From Agromyces archimandritae (GTDB taxonomy: Bacteria; Actinomycetota; Actinomycetes; Actinomycetales; Microbacteriaceae), in NCBI RefSeq assembly GCF_018024495.1, contig NZ_CP071696.1, positions 3,348,001 through 3,412,000 of the forward strand: DNA of 64,000 nucleotides. The letters are read 5' to 3'. The notes below the pieces were generated by a model. That model saw only the letters and a list, made by a program, of their open reading frames with translations. It was not told where the DNA came from and did no database searches. Numbering within the stretch: the first letter of the stretch is position 1; every line of letters begins with the position of its first letter. This document shows, piece after piece, positions 20,887 to 29,861 of the stretch. The position numbers and the translations under genes are program-made.

Positions 20887-23556
20887 GTGTCGGACGCAGA
20901 TCAGCCTACCCTCCTCGTCGTCGACGGCCATTCGCTCGCCTTCCGAGCGTTCTACGCCCTCCCGATCGACAGTTTCCAGACCCGCAGCGGGCAGCACACG
21001 AACGCCATCCACGGCTTCCTGTCGATGTTCATCAACCTCCTCCGCAACGAGAAACCGACGCATGTCGCCGTCGCCTTCGACATCTCCAGGCATTCGTTCC
21101 GCACCCGCGAGTACGCCGAGTACAAGGGCACCAGGGGCCAGACGCCGCCGGAGTTCATCGGCCAGGTGCCGCTCCTGCAGGAGGCGCTGGCGGCGATGAA
21201 CGTGCGCACCCTGCAGAAGGAGGACTTCGAGGCCGACGACATCCTGGCGACCCTGGCCACCCGCGGCGAGGCCGAGGGGTATCGGGTGCTCGTCGTCTCA
21301 GGCGACCGCGACACCATCCAGCTCGTCGACGACAAGGTCACCCTGCTCTATCCGAACGTGCAGGGCGTCTCGCAGCTGAAACGATACGACCCCGAGGCCG
21401 TCATGGAACGCTACGGCGTGCGGCCGGAGCAGTACCCGGAGATCGCCGCGCTCGTCGGTGAGACGAGCGACAACCTCATCGGCATCTCGAAGGTCGGCGA
21501 GAAGACCGCGGTGAAGTGGCTGAACCTCTACGGCAGCCTCGACGGCATCCTCGAGCACGCCGAGGAGATCAAGGGCGTCGTCGGCAACAACCTGCGGGAG
21601 CAGAAGGAGAACGCGATCCGCAACCGGCGCCTGAACCGCCTGGTGCGCGACGTGGAGCTCGACCTCGCCCTCGACGAGCTCGAATCGCGTCCCCTCGACG
21701 AGCAGGCCGTGCGCGAGGTCTTCGGCAAGCTCGAGTTCAAGACGCTCCTCGAGCGTGTGCTGAAGCTCGCCGCCGAGTCGGGCCAGGCCGTTTCGCCGGT
21801 CGCCCAGGAGCCGGCGGCGCCGGCCGTGCCGCTTCCGGTCGCCCAGGGACTGCTCGACGAGGAGCTCGAGGGCTGGCTCGCGCGCCAGACGGCCGCGGAG
21901 CCGGCGGGTCTCGGCCTGCATCTCGAGATCCAGGGCGGGCAGCTCGTCGGCGCGGGCATCGCCGCGGCCGGCGAGACCGTGTACCTGCCGTGGCAGGCCG
22001 GGCGCCGTGACTACGCCCCGTTCGAAGCCTGGCTCGCGAGCGACGCGCCCAAGATCCTCGCCGACGCCAAGCCGGGGCTGAAGGCGCTCTCGCGTTCGGG
22101 CCTCGCCTTCGACGGGCTCGTGCTCGATCCGCTGATCGCCGGATGGCTCGTGCGCCCGAACCTGCAGGAGAAGACCCTCGCAGACCTCGTCGACCGCTAC
22201 CTCGGTGAGGAGATGCCGGTCGCCGACCCCGCCCAGCTGGTGCCCGACGAGGGCGCGGCCGGGCCGGCGGAGTTCGCCTGGTACGCGCTCCGGGTGGCGC
22301 CCGTGGTGCTCGCCGCCCTCAGCGAGGGCGGGAGGCGGGTGCTCGCCGAGATCGAGATGCCGCTCGTGCCGGTGCTGGCCGCCATGGAACTGCGCGGCGT
22401 CAGCGTCGACCACGAAGCCCTCGCGGCGCTCTCGGGCGGTCTCGCCGAGCGCGCGGCGACGCTCGCCGGCAAGGCCTTCGCCGAGATCGGGCGCGAGGTC
22501 AACCTCGGCTCGCCGAAGCAGCTGCAGGAGGTGCTCTTCGACCAGCTCGGGATGCCGAAGACGCGCGCGACGAAGACCGGGTACTCGACCGACGCCAGCG
22601 CCCTCGCCGACCTGCAGGACTCGAATCCGCACCCGTTCCTCGGGCTGCTCCTCGAGCACCGCGATGCGACGAAGCTGCGGCAGATCGTCGAATCGCTCGA
22701 CAAGTCGATCGCCGCCGACGGACGCATCCACACGAGCTACGGTCAGATCGGGGCGGCGACCGGCCGCATGTCCTCCAACGACCCGAACCTGCAGAACATC
22801 CCCGTCCGCACCGAGGAGGGTCGGCGCATCCGAGGGGCCTTCCGGCACGGCGAGGGCTTCGCCGAGCTCCTCACCGCCGACTATTCGCAGATCGAGATGC
22901 GGATCATGGCGCATCTGTCCGAAGACCCCGGCCTCATCGAGGCCTTCAACGCGGGGGAGGACCTGCACCGCTTTGTCGGCGCCCGCATCTTCGGCGTCGA
23001 GCCCGAAGAGGTCAGCTCCCTGATGCGCACCAAGGTGAAGGCCATGTCGTACGGCCTGGCCTACGGGCTCAGCGCCTTCGGGCTCTCCAAGCAGCTGCGC
23101 ATCGAGCAGGCCGAGGCCCGCCAGCTCATGAAGGACTACTTCGAGCGCTTCGGCTCGGTGCGCGACTATCTGCGCGGCGTCGTCGAGCAGGCGAAGATCG
23201 ACGGCTACACCGAGACGATCTTCGGGCGCCGCCGACCGTTCCCCGACCTCGCGAGCCCGAACCGGGTGCTGCGCGAGAACGCGGAGCGCGCCGCGCTGAA
23301 CTCGCCGATCCAGGGTTCGGCCGCCGACATCATCAAGATCGCGATGTCGCGCGTCGAGCATGATTTCCACGAGGGCGGGCTGTCGAGCCGGATGCTGCTG
23401 CAGGTGCACGACGAGCTCATCTTCGAGGTCGCCGACGGCGAGCAGGAACATGTCGAGGAGATCGTGCGCGACCGGATGTCGAACGCCGTCGAACTGCTCG
23501 TGCCGCTCGACGTGCAGATCGGCCGCGGGGCCGATTGGGACGCGGCCGCGCACTGA
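20887..23556 (+). CDS. polA: DNA polymerase I
   Basis: An 889-residue family A polymerase for Okazaki fragment processing and repair synthesis. Residues 1 to about 300 are the 5'-3' exonuclease (L-V-V-D-G-H-S-L, D-F-E-A-D-D-I-L-A-T). The middle domain lacks the D-x-E exonuclease I motif: the expected place reads G-L-H-L-E-I, so proofreading is probably absent, as in most actinobacteria. Polymerase motifs A (T-A-D-Y-S-Q-I-E-M-R-I), B (R-T-K-V-K-A-M-S-Y-G-L-A-Y-G) and C (Q-V-H-D-E-L-I-F-E-V) are intact. GTG start follows a leaderless, damage-like promoter. A hairpin terminator follows. Confidence 0.97.
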   Translation: MSDADQPTLLVVDGHSLAFRAFYALPIDSFQTRSGQHTNAIHGFLSMFINLLRNEKPTHVAVAFDISRHSFRTREYAEYKGTRGQTPPEFIGQVPLLQEALAAMNVRTLQKEDFEADDILATLATRGEAEGYRVLVVSGDRDTIQLVDDKVTLLYPNVQGVSQLKRYDPEAVMERYGVRPEQYPEIAALVGETSDNLIGISKVGEKTAVKWLNLYGSLDGILEHAEEIKGVVGNNLREQKENAIRNRRLNRLVRDVELDLALDELESRPLDEQAVREVFGKLEFKTLLERVLKLAAESGQAVSPVAQEPAAPAVPLPVAQGLLDEELEGWLARQTAAEPAGLGLHLEIQGGQLVGAGIAAAGETVYLPWQAGRRDYAPFEAWLASDAPKILADAKPGLKALSRSGLAFDGLVLDPLIAGWLVRPNLQEKTLADLVDRYLGEEMPVADPAQLVPDEGAAGPAEFAWYALRVAPVVLAALSEGGRRVLAEIEMPLVPVLAAMELRGVSVDHEALAALSGGLAERAATLAGKAFAEIGREVNLGSPKQLQEVLFDQLGMPKTRATKTGYSTDASALADLQDSNPHPFLGLLLEHRDATKLRQIVESLDKSIAADGRIHTSYGQIGAATGRMSSNDPNLQNIPVRTEEGRRIRGAFRHGEGFAELLTADYSQIEMRIMAHLSEDPGLIEAFNAGEDLHRFVGARIFGVEPEEVSSLMRTKVKAMSYGLAYGLSAFGLSKQLRIEQAEARQLMKDYFERFGSVRDYLRGVVEQAKIDGYTETIFGRRRPFPDLASPNRVLRENAERAALNSPIQGSAADIIKIAMSRVEHDFHEGGLSSRMLLQVHDELIFEVADGEQEHVEEIVRDRMSNAVELLVPLDVQIGRGADWDAAAH

Positions 23557-23570
23557 CCCGTCGGATCCGT

Positions 23571-23594
23571 CGGAGGCCCTGACGCGGGCCTCCG
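23571..23594 (+). terminator. Hairpin terminator after polA
   Basis: CGGAGGCCC (23571-23579) and GGGCCTCCG (23586-23594) form a perfect 9-bp stem with a 6-base loop, 14 bases after the polA stop and just before the next promoter. Confidence 0.65.
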
Positions 23595-23601
23595 GCTGCC
23601 A

Positions 23602-23607
23602 TAGGCT
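23602..23607 (+). promoter_or_regulatory. -10 box (TAGGCT) of the DUF885 gene, leaderless type
   Basis: TAGGCT, 6 bases, ATG 23614. No Shine-Dalgarno. Confidence 0.6.
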
Positions 23608-23613
23608 CGCACC

Positions 23614-25284
23614 ATGTCATCAGCTGAACGCACCCCGACGGCGATCGACGCGATCGCCGAAGCGTGGGTCGACACGATCGTCTCCCTCCGACCCGAGACC
23701 GGCACCTACATCGGCCGAACCGAATCCGACGGCGCGCTCGGCGACTACTCGCCGGCCGGCCACGACGCCATCGCGGACGCATCCCGCGCAGTGCTCGCCC
23801 GGCTCGACGCGGCCGAAGCCGTCGACGACGTCGACGAGGTCACGAAGGCCGACCTCGGCAGCGAGCTGCGCCTGCAGCTCGAGGCCCACGAGGCCGGGCT
23901 GCACCTGCGCGACCTGAACGTCATCGCGAGCCCGGCGCAGGAGATCCGCGACGTCTTCGACCTCATGCCCACCGACTCCGAGGCGGCCTGGGAACGCATC
24001 GCCCGGCGCCTCGGCGGTGTGCCGGAGGCGATCGACGGCTACGTCGAGACGCTGCGCTCGGGCATCCACCGCGGGATCGTGCCGGCGATCCGCCAGGTGC
24101 GCGAGGTCGCGAGCCAGTCGCGCAAGTATGCCGACCCGGCCGGGTTCTTCGGCGACTTCGTCGACGGTGCGGCCCCCGCGGGCGGCCTGCCGCAGACGCT
24201 GCGGAACGAACTGCAGACCGCGGCCGCCTCCTCGGCCGAGGCGTACGGCCGGCTCGCGGACTTCCTCGAGGAGGAGCTGGCCGGCGCGGCCGGCTCCGAG
24301 GACGGGGTGGGACGCGAGATCTACGCGCTCCGCTCGCGCGAGTTCCTCGGCGCGACGATCGACCTCGACGAGACCTACGAGTGGGGCGTCGAGGAGCTGG
24401 CCCGCATGGTCGCCGAGCAGGAGGCGATCGCCCGCGAGATCAAGCCGGGCGCCTCCGTCGCCGAGGCCATCGAGCACCTCGACGGCGACGCCTCGCGCAA
24501 GCTCATCGGCACCGATGCCCTCCAGCGGTGGATGCAGGAGACGAGCGACCGGGCCGTCGCCGAGCTCGGCGCGACCCAGTTCGACATCCCCGAGGAGATC
24601 CGGACCCTCGAATGCCTGATCGCGCCGACGCAGGAGGGCGGGATCTACTACACGGGCCCGAGCGACGACTTCGGCCGCCCGGGGCGGATGTGGTGGTCGG
24701 TGCCGGAGGGCGTGACGGAGTTCGACACCTGGCGCGAGCTCACCACGGTCTACCACGAGGGCGTGCCGGGCCATCACCTGCAGATCGGCCAGGCGGTCGT
24801 GAACCGCGGCAAGCTGAACACGTGGCGCCGTCAGCTCGCTGGCACCTCGGGTCACGCCGAGGGCTGGGCGCTGTACGCGGAGCGCTTGATGGAACAGCTC
24901 GGCTACCTCGAGGACCCTGCCGACCGGCTCGGGATGCTCGACGGGCAGCGGATGCGTGCGGCGCGCGTCGTGCTCGACATCGGCGTGCACCTCGGCAAGC
25001 AGCGCCCCGACGGGCAGGGGGTGTGGACAGGCGACTACGCCTTCGAGTTCCTCGGGCGGAACGTCAACATGAACGCGGGCTTCGTGCGCTTCGAGGTGAA
25101 CCGCTACCTCGGCTGGCCGGGGCAGGCCCCCTCGTACAAGGTCGGCCAGCGCATCTGGGAGCAGTTGCGCGACGACGTGGCCCGCCGCGAGGGGGATGCC
25201 TTCGACATCCGTGCCTTCCACAAGCGGGCCCTGGATCTCGGCGGCGTCGGCCTGGACACCCTGCGGCGGGCGCTGGCCGGCTGA
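23614..25284 (+). CDS. DUF885 family protein, probable zinc metallopeptidase
   Basis: A 556-residue protein of the DUF885 family. The hallmark zinc motif H-E-G-V-P-G-H-H lies near residue 385 and is followed by the A-E-G-W-A-L-Y-A-E motif that supplies a further ligand. No signal peptide or membrane segment is seen, so it is probably cytoplasmic. Family members are thought to be carboxypeptidase-like peptidases, but substrates are largely unknown. It has its own leaderless-type promoter and stands alone between polA and rpsA. Confidence 0.9.
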   Translation: MSSAERTPTAIDAIAEAWVDTIVSLRPETGTYIGRTESDGALGDYSPAGHDAIADASRAVLARLDAAEAVDDVDEVTKADLGSELRLQLEAHEAGLHLRDLNVIASPAQEIRDVFDLMPTDSEAAWERIARRLGGVPEAIDGYVETLRSGIHRGIVPAIRQVREVASQSRKYADPAGFFGDFVDGAAPAGGLPQTLRNELQTAAASSAEAYGRLADFLEEELAGAAGSEDGVGREIYALRSREFLGATIDLDETYEWGVEELARMVAEQEAIAREIKPGASVAEAIEHLDGDASRKLIGTDALQRWMQETSDRAVAELGATQFDIPEEIRTLECLIAPTQEGGIYYTGPSDDFGRPGRMWWSVPEGVTEFDTWRELTTVYHEGVPGHHLQIGQAVVNRGKLNTWRRQLAGTSGHAEGWALYAERLMEQLGYLEDPADRLGMLDGQRMRAARVVLDIGVHLGKQRPDGQGVWTGDYAFEFLGRNVNMNAGFVRFEVNRYLGWPGQAPSYKVGQRIWEQLRDDVARREGDAFDIRAFHKRALDLGGVGLDTLRRALAG

Positions 25285-25290
25285 TCCGGG

Positions 25291-25324
25291 CCGGGGGTGC
25301 GGATGCCGGCATCCGCACCCCCGG
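25291..25324 (+). terminator. 34-bp perfect palindrome after the DUF885 gene
   Basis: CCGGGGGTGCGGATGCC is followed immediately by its exact reverse complement, giving 17-bp arms with no spacer. It begins 6 bases after the DUF885 stop. Most likely a GC-type terminator; perfect symmetry also fits a protein-binding site. Confidence 0.6.
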
Positions 25325-25402
25325 CGAACGGCGATGGATGCGGTGGCGCACCCGGCTCGTCGCGGGCAGCGCCGCGGTTTGCCGCCGGCCCTGCGGAACG
25401 GT

Positions 25403-25427
25403 TAGGATGGGTTGTCACATTTGTGAC
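25403..25427 (+). promoter_or_regulatory. rpsA promoter with an inverted repeat at the start point
   Basis: TAGGAT (25403-25408) fits a -10 box; the start point would fall near 25415. Exactly there lies GTCACA-TT-TGTGAC (25414-25427), a perfect 6-bp inverted repeat. The resulting leader to the ATG at 25509 is about 95 bases. An operator over the transcription start, or a 5'-end hairpin in the mRNA, are both possible. Confidence 0.45.
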
Positions 25428-25508
25428 GTCCTGTCCGCTTGCCTGCCGTGGGATCACGCTCTTCCCCGCGGCCGGCCCGATTCCATCCATGTACGGAGCA
25501 CTTACTAC

Positions 25509-26954
25509 ATGACAACCGCAACGACCAAGGCACCCAAGCAGGTCGCGATCAACGACATCGGATCTGCTGACGATTTCCTCGCCGCGGTCGAGAAGACGCT
25601 CAAGTTCTTCAACGACGGCGACCTCATCGAGGGTACCGTCGTGAAGATCGACCGCGACGAGGTCCTCCTCGACGTCGGGTACAAGACCGAGGGTGTGATC
25701 CCCTCCCGCGAACTCTCCATCAAGCACGACGTCGACCCCAGCGAGGTCGTCGAGGTCGGCGACACCGTCGAGGCGCTGGTTCTCCAGAAGGAGGACAAGG
25801 AAGGCCGCCTCATCCTCTCCAAGAAGCGTGCGCAGTACGAGCGCGCCTGGGGCGATGTCGAGAAGATCAAGGAAGCCGACGGCGTGGTGACCGGTCAGGT
25901 CATCGAGGTCGTCAAGGGCGGCCTCATCGTCGACATCGGCCTCCGCGGCTTCCTGCCCGCATCGCTCATCGAGCTGCGTCGCGTCCGCGACCTCACGCCG
26001 TACCTCGGCCAGGAGCTCGAGGCGAAGATCCTGGAGCTCGACAAGAACCGCAACAACGTCGTCCTCAGCCGCCGCGCGCTGCTCGAGCAGACGCAGTCCG
26101 AGTCGCGGTCGACCTTCCTGCAGAACCTGCACCCTGGACAGGTCCGCAAGGGCGTCATCTCCTCGATCGTCAACTTCGGTGCGTTCGTGGACCTCGGCGG
26201 GGTCGACGGCCTCGTCCACGTCTCCGAGCTCTCCTGGAAGCACATCGAGCACGCCAGCGAGGTCGTCGAGGTCGGCCAGGAGGTCACCGTCGAGGTGCTC
26301 TCCGTCGAGCTCGACCGCGAGCGCGTCTCCCTGTCGCTCAAGGCGACGCAGGAGGACCCGTGGCAGGTCTTCGCCCGCACCCACGCCATCGGCCAGGTCG
26401 CACCGGGCAAGGTCACCAAGCTCGTCCCGTTCGGCGCGTTCGTGCGCGTCGCGGACGGCATCGAGGGCCTCGTGCACATCTCGGAGCTGTCCTCGAAGCA
26501 CGTCGAGCTCGCGGAGCAGGTCGTGTCGGTCGGCGAAGAGGTCTTCGTCAAGATCATCGACATCGACCTCGAGCGTCGCCGCATCTCCCTCTCGCTCAAG
26601 CAGGCGAACGAGGGCGTCGACCCCGAGGGCACCGAGTTCGACCCGGCGCTCTACGGCATGCTCACCGAGTACGACGAGCAGGGCAACTACAAGTACCCCG
26701 AGGGCTTCGACCCGGAGACCAACGAGTGGCGCGAGGGCTTCGAGGCCCAGCGCGAGAAGTGGGAGCAGGACTACGCTGCGGCCCAGGCTCGCTGGGAGGC
26801 GCACAAGAAGCAGGTCGCCGCGAGCCTCGCGGCCCAGGCTGCCGACGACTCCTTCGCCGGCGGTTCGTTCTCGAGCGAGTCGAACGGCGCGGGCACCCTC
26901 GCCGACGATGCTTCGCTCGCGGCGCTTCGCGAGAAGCTCTCGAACAACAACTGA
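25509..26954 (+). CDS. rpsA: Ribosomal protein bS1
   Basis: A 481-residue protein with four S1 RNA-binding domains (starting near residues 36, 121, 206 and 293), for example G-T-V-V-K-I-D-R-D-E-V-L-L-D-V and G-V-I-S-S-I-V-N-F-G-A-F-V-D-L. It helps mRNA docking on the 30S subunit. The C-terminal 100 residues are hydrophilic and charged, as in actinobacterial S1. The ATG at 25509 is the conserved start; the frame remains open upstream through the DUF885 gene, but that part is a shadow. Followed by a strong terminator. Confidence 0.97.
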   Translation: MTTATTKAPKQVAINDIGSADDFLAAVEKTLKFFNDGDLIEGTVVKIDRDEVLLDVGYKTEGVIPSRELSIKHDVDPSEVVEVGDTVEALVLQKEDKEGRLILSKKRAQYERAWGDVEKIKEADGVVTGQVIEVVKGGLIVDIGLRGFLPASLIELRRVRDLTPYLGQELEAKILELDKNRNNVVLSRRALLEQTQSESRSTFLQNLHPGQVRKGVISSIVNFGAFVDLGGVDGLVHVSELSWKHIEHASEVVEVGQEVTVEVLSVELDRERVSLSLKATQEDPWQVFARTHAIGQVAPGKVTKLVPFGAFVRVADGIEGLVHISELSSKHVELAEQVVSVGEEVFVKIIDIDLERRRISLSLKQANEGVDPEGTEFDPALYGMLTEYDEQGNYKYPEGFDPETNEWREGFEAQREKWEQDYAAAQARWEAHKKQVAASLAAQAADDSFAGGSFSSESNGAGTLADDASLAALREKLSNNN

Positions 26955-26969
26955 TCGCTCCGTCGATCA

Positions 26970-27003
26970 CGGAAGGCCGGCTCCCTCAGGGGTCGGCCTT
27001 CCG
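26970..27003 (+). terminator. Hairpin terminator after rpsA
   Basis: CGGAAGGCCG (26970-26979) pairs perfectly with CGGCCTTCCG (26994-27003), loop of 14, starting 16 bases after the rpsA stop. Confidence 0.75.
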
Positions 27004-27022
27004 GCGTTCCCGGGCCGCCCGC

Positions 27023-27028
27023 TAGCAT
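27023..27028 (+). promoter_or_regulatory. -10 box (TAGCAT) of coaE, leaderless type
   Basis: TAGCAT, 7 bases, then GTG 27036. This supports GTG 27036, not ATG 27027 (which overlaps the box), as the coaE start. Confidence 0.55.
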
Positions 27029-27035
27029 GGGCCTC

Positions 27036-27659
27036 GTGTATCTCATCGGATTGACCGGCGGCATCGCGTCGGGGAAGACGACCGTCGCGCGCAGGCTCTT
27101 CCAGCACGGCGCGATCCACATCGACGCCGACGAACTCGCGCGTCGCGTCGTCGAGCCGGGCACTCCCGGCCTCGAGCAGGTTCGCGAAGCCTTCGGCGAC
27201 GGCGTCCTCCGGCCCGACGGCTCGCTCGACCGGGCGAAGCTCGGCGAGCTCGTCTTCGGCGACGAGGCGGCCCGGGCGAAGCTGAACGGGATCATCCACC
27301 CGGCCGTCCGCGAGCTCTCCGGCCGGCTCATCGACCGGGCGGCGGCCGAGAACCCCGATGCGGTGGTCGTCTACGACGTGCCGTTGCTGGTCGAGGCCGC
27401 GGTCGACCACCCCTTCGACCTCGTGGTCGTCACCGAGGCGCCGAAGCAGCAGCAGCTGCGACGCCTCGTCGAAGAGCGCGGGCTGGAGCCCGGACAGGCG
27501 GCCGCGCGGGTCGACAGCCAGGCGAGCAACGAAGAGCGCGCGGCGATCGCCGACGTCGTCATCGACACCTCGGGAACGCTCGCGCACACGATGAGCCAGA
27601 CGGATGCGCTCTGGCATCGCATCACCGACGAGCAACGGGCGGCTCGCGGCGAGGCCTGA
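27036..27659 (+). CDS. coaE: Dephospho-CoA kinase
   Basis: A 207-residue P-loop kinase that performs the last step of coenzyme A synthesis. It begins Y-L-I-G-L-T-G-G-I-A-S-G-K-T-T-V, the Walker A strand and loop. The I-D-A-D-E-L-A-R segment and the V-V-Y-D-V-P-L-L-V-E segment are typical. GTG 27036 is preferred because relatives begin with the same residues and the -10 box is placed for it; ATG 27027 would add three residues. The short C-terminus lacks the extra UPF0157 domain of some mycobacterial CoaE. Confidence 0.95.
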   Translation: MYLIGLTGGIASGKTTVARRLFQHGAIHIDADELARRVVEPGTPGLEQVREAFGDGVLRPDGSLDRAKLGELVFGDEAARAKLNGIIHPAVRELSGRLIDRAAAENPDAVVVYDVPLLVEAAVDHPFDLVVVTEAPKQQQLRRLVEERGLEPGQAAARVDSQASNEERAAIADVVIDTSGTLAHTMSQTDALWHRITDEQRAARGEA

Positions 27660-27682
27660 GCAGCACCCGGCTCCGGCCGTCG

Positions 27683-27704
27683 TGTCGGTGGCCGAACCTA
27701 GACT
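27683..27704 (+). promoter_or_regulatory. uvrB promoter: exact RecA-NDp/PafBC-type damage motif
   Basis: TGTCGGTG (27683-27690), 8 bases, TAGACT (27699-27704), then 6 bases to the ATG at 27711. This matches the published consensus TTGTCRGTG-N8-TANNNT in all core positions except the weak first T. An 11-base block CGTGTCGGTGG is shared with the uvrA promoter at the same distance from the -10 box. Confidence 0.8.
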
Positions 27705-27710
27705 TGGAGC

Positions 27711-29777
27711 ATGGAACCGACGCGTGCAGTCCGGCCCTTCGAGGTCGTCAGCGAGTACGAGCCGTCGGGCGACCAGCCGCAGGCGATCGCCGAGCTCGCA
27801 GGGCGTATCAATGCGGGCGAGACCGACGTCGTGCTGCTCGGAGCCACCGGTACGGGCAAGTCGGCGACCACGGCATGGCTCGTCGAGCAGGTGCAGCGGC
27901 CGACCCTCGTCCTCGCCCACAACAAGACGCTCGCCGCACAGCTCGCGAACGAGTTCCGCGAGCTCATGCCGAACAACGCCGTCGAGTACTTCGTCTCGTA
28001 CTACGACTACTACCAGCCGGAGGCGTACGTTCCGCAGACCGACACCTTCATCGAGAAGGACTCGTCGATCAACGCCGAGGTCGAGCGGCTGCGGCACTCG
28101 ACGACGAACTCGCTGCTGTCCAGGCGCGACGTCGTCGTCGTCTCGACCGTCTCGTGCATCTACGGTCTCGGCACGCCCGAGGAGTACCTCGGCGCGATGA
28201 TGCCGCTGCAGGTCGGCCAGCGCGTGGACCGCGACTGGCTGATCCGCAAATTCGTGTCGATGCAGTACCAGCGCAACGACATCGACTTCTCGCGCGGCAC
28301 CTTCCGGGTGCGCGGCGACACGATCGAGATCATCCCCGTCTACGAGGAGCTCGCGATCCGCATCGAGATGTTCGGCGACGAGATCGAGGCGCTGTACTCC
28401 CTGCATCCGCTCACGGGCGAGGTCGTGCGGCAGCTGGACGCGGTCCCCGTCTTCCCCGGCTCGCACTATGTGGCATCGACCGAGGTCATGGAGCGGGCGA
28501 TCGGCACGATCCGCGAGGAGCTCGAGGTACGCCTGGCCGAGCTCGAACGCGAGGGCAAGCTGCTCGAGGCGCAGCGGCTGCGGATGCGCACGACCTTCGA
28601 CCTCGAGATGATGGAGCAGATCGGCTTCTGCTCGGGCATCGAGAACTATTCGCGGCATATCGACGGCCGCGAGGCGGGAGAGCCGCCGCACTGCCTGCTC
28701 GACTACTTCGCCGACGACTTCCTCGTCGTCATCGACGAATCCCACCAGACGGTCCCGCAGATCGGCGCCATGTTCGAGGGCGACGCCTCCCGCAAGCGCA
28801 CCCTCGTCGAGCACGGCTTCCGACTGCCGAGCGCGCTCGACAACCGCCCGCTCACCTGGGACGAGTTCAAGTCCCGCGTCGGGCAGACCGTCTACCTGTC
28901 GGCGACGCCCGGCAAGTACGAGCTGGGGATCGCCGACGGGATCGTCGAGCAGATCATCCGCCCGACGGGCCTCGTCGACCCGAAGATCGTCGTGAAGCCC
29001 TCGAAGGGCCAGATCGACGATCTGCTCGAAGAGGTGCGGGCGCGCGCCGAGCGCGACGAGCGGGTGCTCGTGACGACCCTCACGAAGAAGATGGCCGAAG
29101 AGCTCACCGACTTCCTGAAGGAGGCGGGTGTGCGGGTGCGCTACCTGCACTCCGACGTCGACACGCTGCGACGGGTCGAACTCCTCACGGAGTTGCGTGC
29201 CGGCGTCTACGACGTGCTCATCGGCATCAACCTGCTGCGCGAGGGCCTCGACCTGCCCGAGGTCTCGCTCGTGGCGATCCTCGATGCCGACAAGGAAGGG
29301 TTCCTGCGCTCGTCGACCTCGCTCATCCAGACGATCGGCCGCGCGGCCCGGAACGTGTCGGGCGAGGTGCACATGTACGCCGATGTGCTCACCGACTCGA
29401 TGGCCGCCGCGATCGAGGAGACGACGCGGCGTCGCGAGAAGCAGATCGCCTACAACGAGGAGCGCGGCATCGATCCGCAGCCCCTCCGCAAACGGATCGC
29501 GGACATCACCGAGGTGCTCGCCCGTGAAGAAGCCGACACCGCAGCCCTCCTCGCCGGCCGCGAGAGCGGCAAGAAGTCGCCCGTGCCGAACCTCAAGCGC
29601 CAGGGCATCGCAGCCGAGGGTGCGAACGACCTCGAAGAGCTCATCCGCGATCTCAACGAGCAGATGCTCGAAGCGGCCGGCGAGCTGAAGTTCGAGCTCG
29701 CCGCACGCCTCCGCGACGAGGTCTCCGACCTGAAGCGCGAACTCCGGCAGATGGAGAAGGCCGGGCATCTCGGCTGA
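27711..29777 (+). CDS. uvrB: Excinuclease ABC subunit B
   Basis: A 688-residue helicase-like damage-verification subunit of nucleotide excision repair. Walker A is G-A-T-G-T-G-K-S, the beta-hairpin that pries into DNA is visible as [10 protein letters not shown], Walker B as V-V-I-D-E-S-H, and motif VI as [13 protein letters not shown] (UvrC-binding) helix pair ends the protein. The ATG follows a damage-type promoter with a leaderless arrangement. uvrA and uvrC follow on the same strand. Confidence 0.98.
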   Translation: MEPTRAVRPFEVVSEYEPSGDQPQAIAELAGRINAGETDVVLLGATGTGKSATTAWLVEQVQRPTLVLAHNKTLAAQLANEFRELMPNNAVEYFVSYYDYYQPEAYVPQTDTFIEKDSSINAEVERLRHSTTNSLLSRRDVVVVSTVSCIYGLGTPEEYLGAMMPLQVGQRVDRDWLIRKFVSMQYQRNDIDFSRGTFRVRGDTIEIIPVYEELAIRIEMFGDEIEALYSLHPLTGEVVRQLDAVPVFPGSHYVASTEVMERAIGTIREELEVRLAELEREGKLLEAQRLRMRTTFDLEMMEQIGFCSGIENYSRHIDGREAGEPPHCLLDYFADDFLVVIDESHQTVPQIGAMFEGDASRKRTLVEHGFRLPSALDNRPLTWDEFKSRVGQTVYLSATPGKYELGIADGIVEQIIRPTGLVDPKIVVKPSKGQIDDLLEEVRARAERDERVLVTTLTKKMAEELTDFLKEAGVRVRYLHSDVDTLRRVELLTELRAGVYDVLIGINLLREGLDLPEVSLVAILDADKEGFLRSSTSLIQTIGRAARNVSGEVHMYADVLTDSMAAAIEETTRRREKQIAYNEERGIDPQPLRKRIADITEVLAREEADTAALLAGRESGKKSPVPNLKRQGIAAEGANDLEELIRDLNEQMLEAAGELKFELAARLRDEVSDLKRELRQMEKAGHLG

Positions 29778-29779
29778 GG

Positions 29780-29793
29780 CCGGGCGGGCCCGG
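29780..29793 (+). terminator. Short hairpin after uvrB
   Basis: CCGGGC and GCCCGG form a 6-bp stem with a 2-base loop 3 bases after the uvrB stop. Weak terminator candidate. Confidence 0.35.
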
Positions 29794-29833
29794 TACCGCG
29801 CGTTCGCTGTGAGCGGGGGCCTTCCAGGCCTCG

Positions 29834-29855
29834 TGTCGGTGGGGGTCTTTAGACT
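29834..29855 (+). promoter_or_regulatory. uvrA promoter: exact RecA-NDp/PafBC-type damage motif
   Basis: TGTCGGTG (29834-29841), 8 bases, TAGACT (29850-29855), then 6 bases to GTG 29862. Same 11-base block and same spacing as at uvrB. The spacing argues for GTG 29862 as the start instead of ATG 29859. Confidence 0.8.
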
Positions 29856-29861
29856 CGAATG

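Noticed and set aside
23664..26954. An open frame running from the DUF885 gene into rpsA, suggesting a fusion
   Set aside because: The first part is an off-frame shadow of the DUF885 gene; a terminator palindrome and a promoter separate the two, and rpsA has its own standard ATG.
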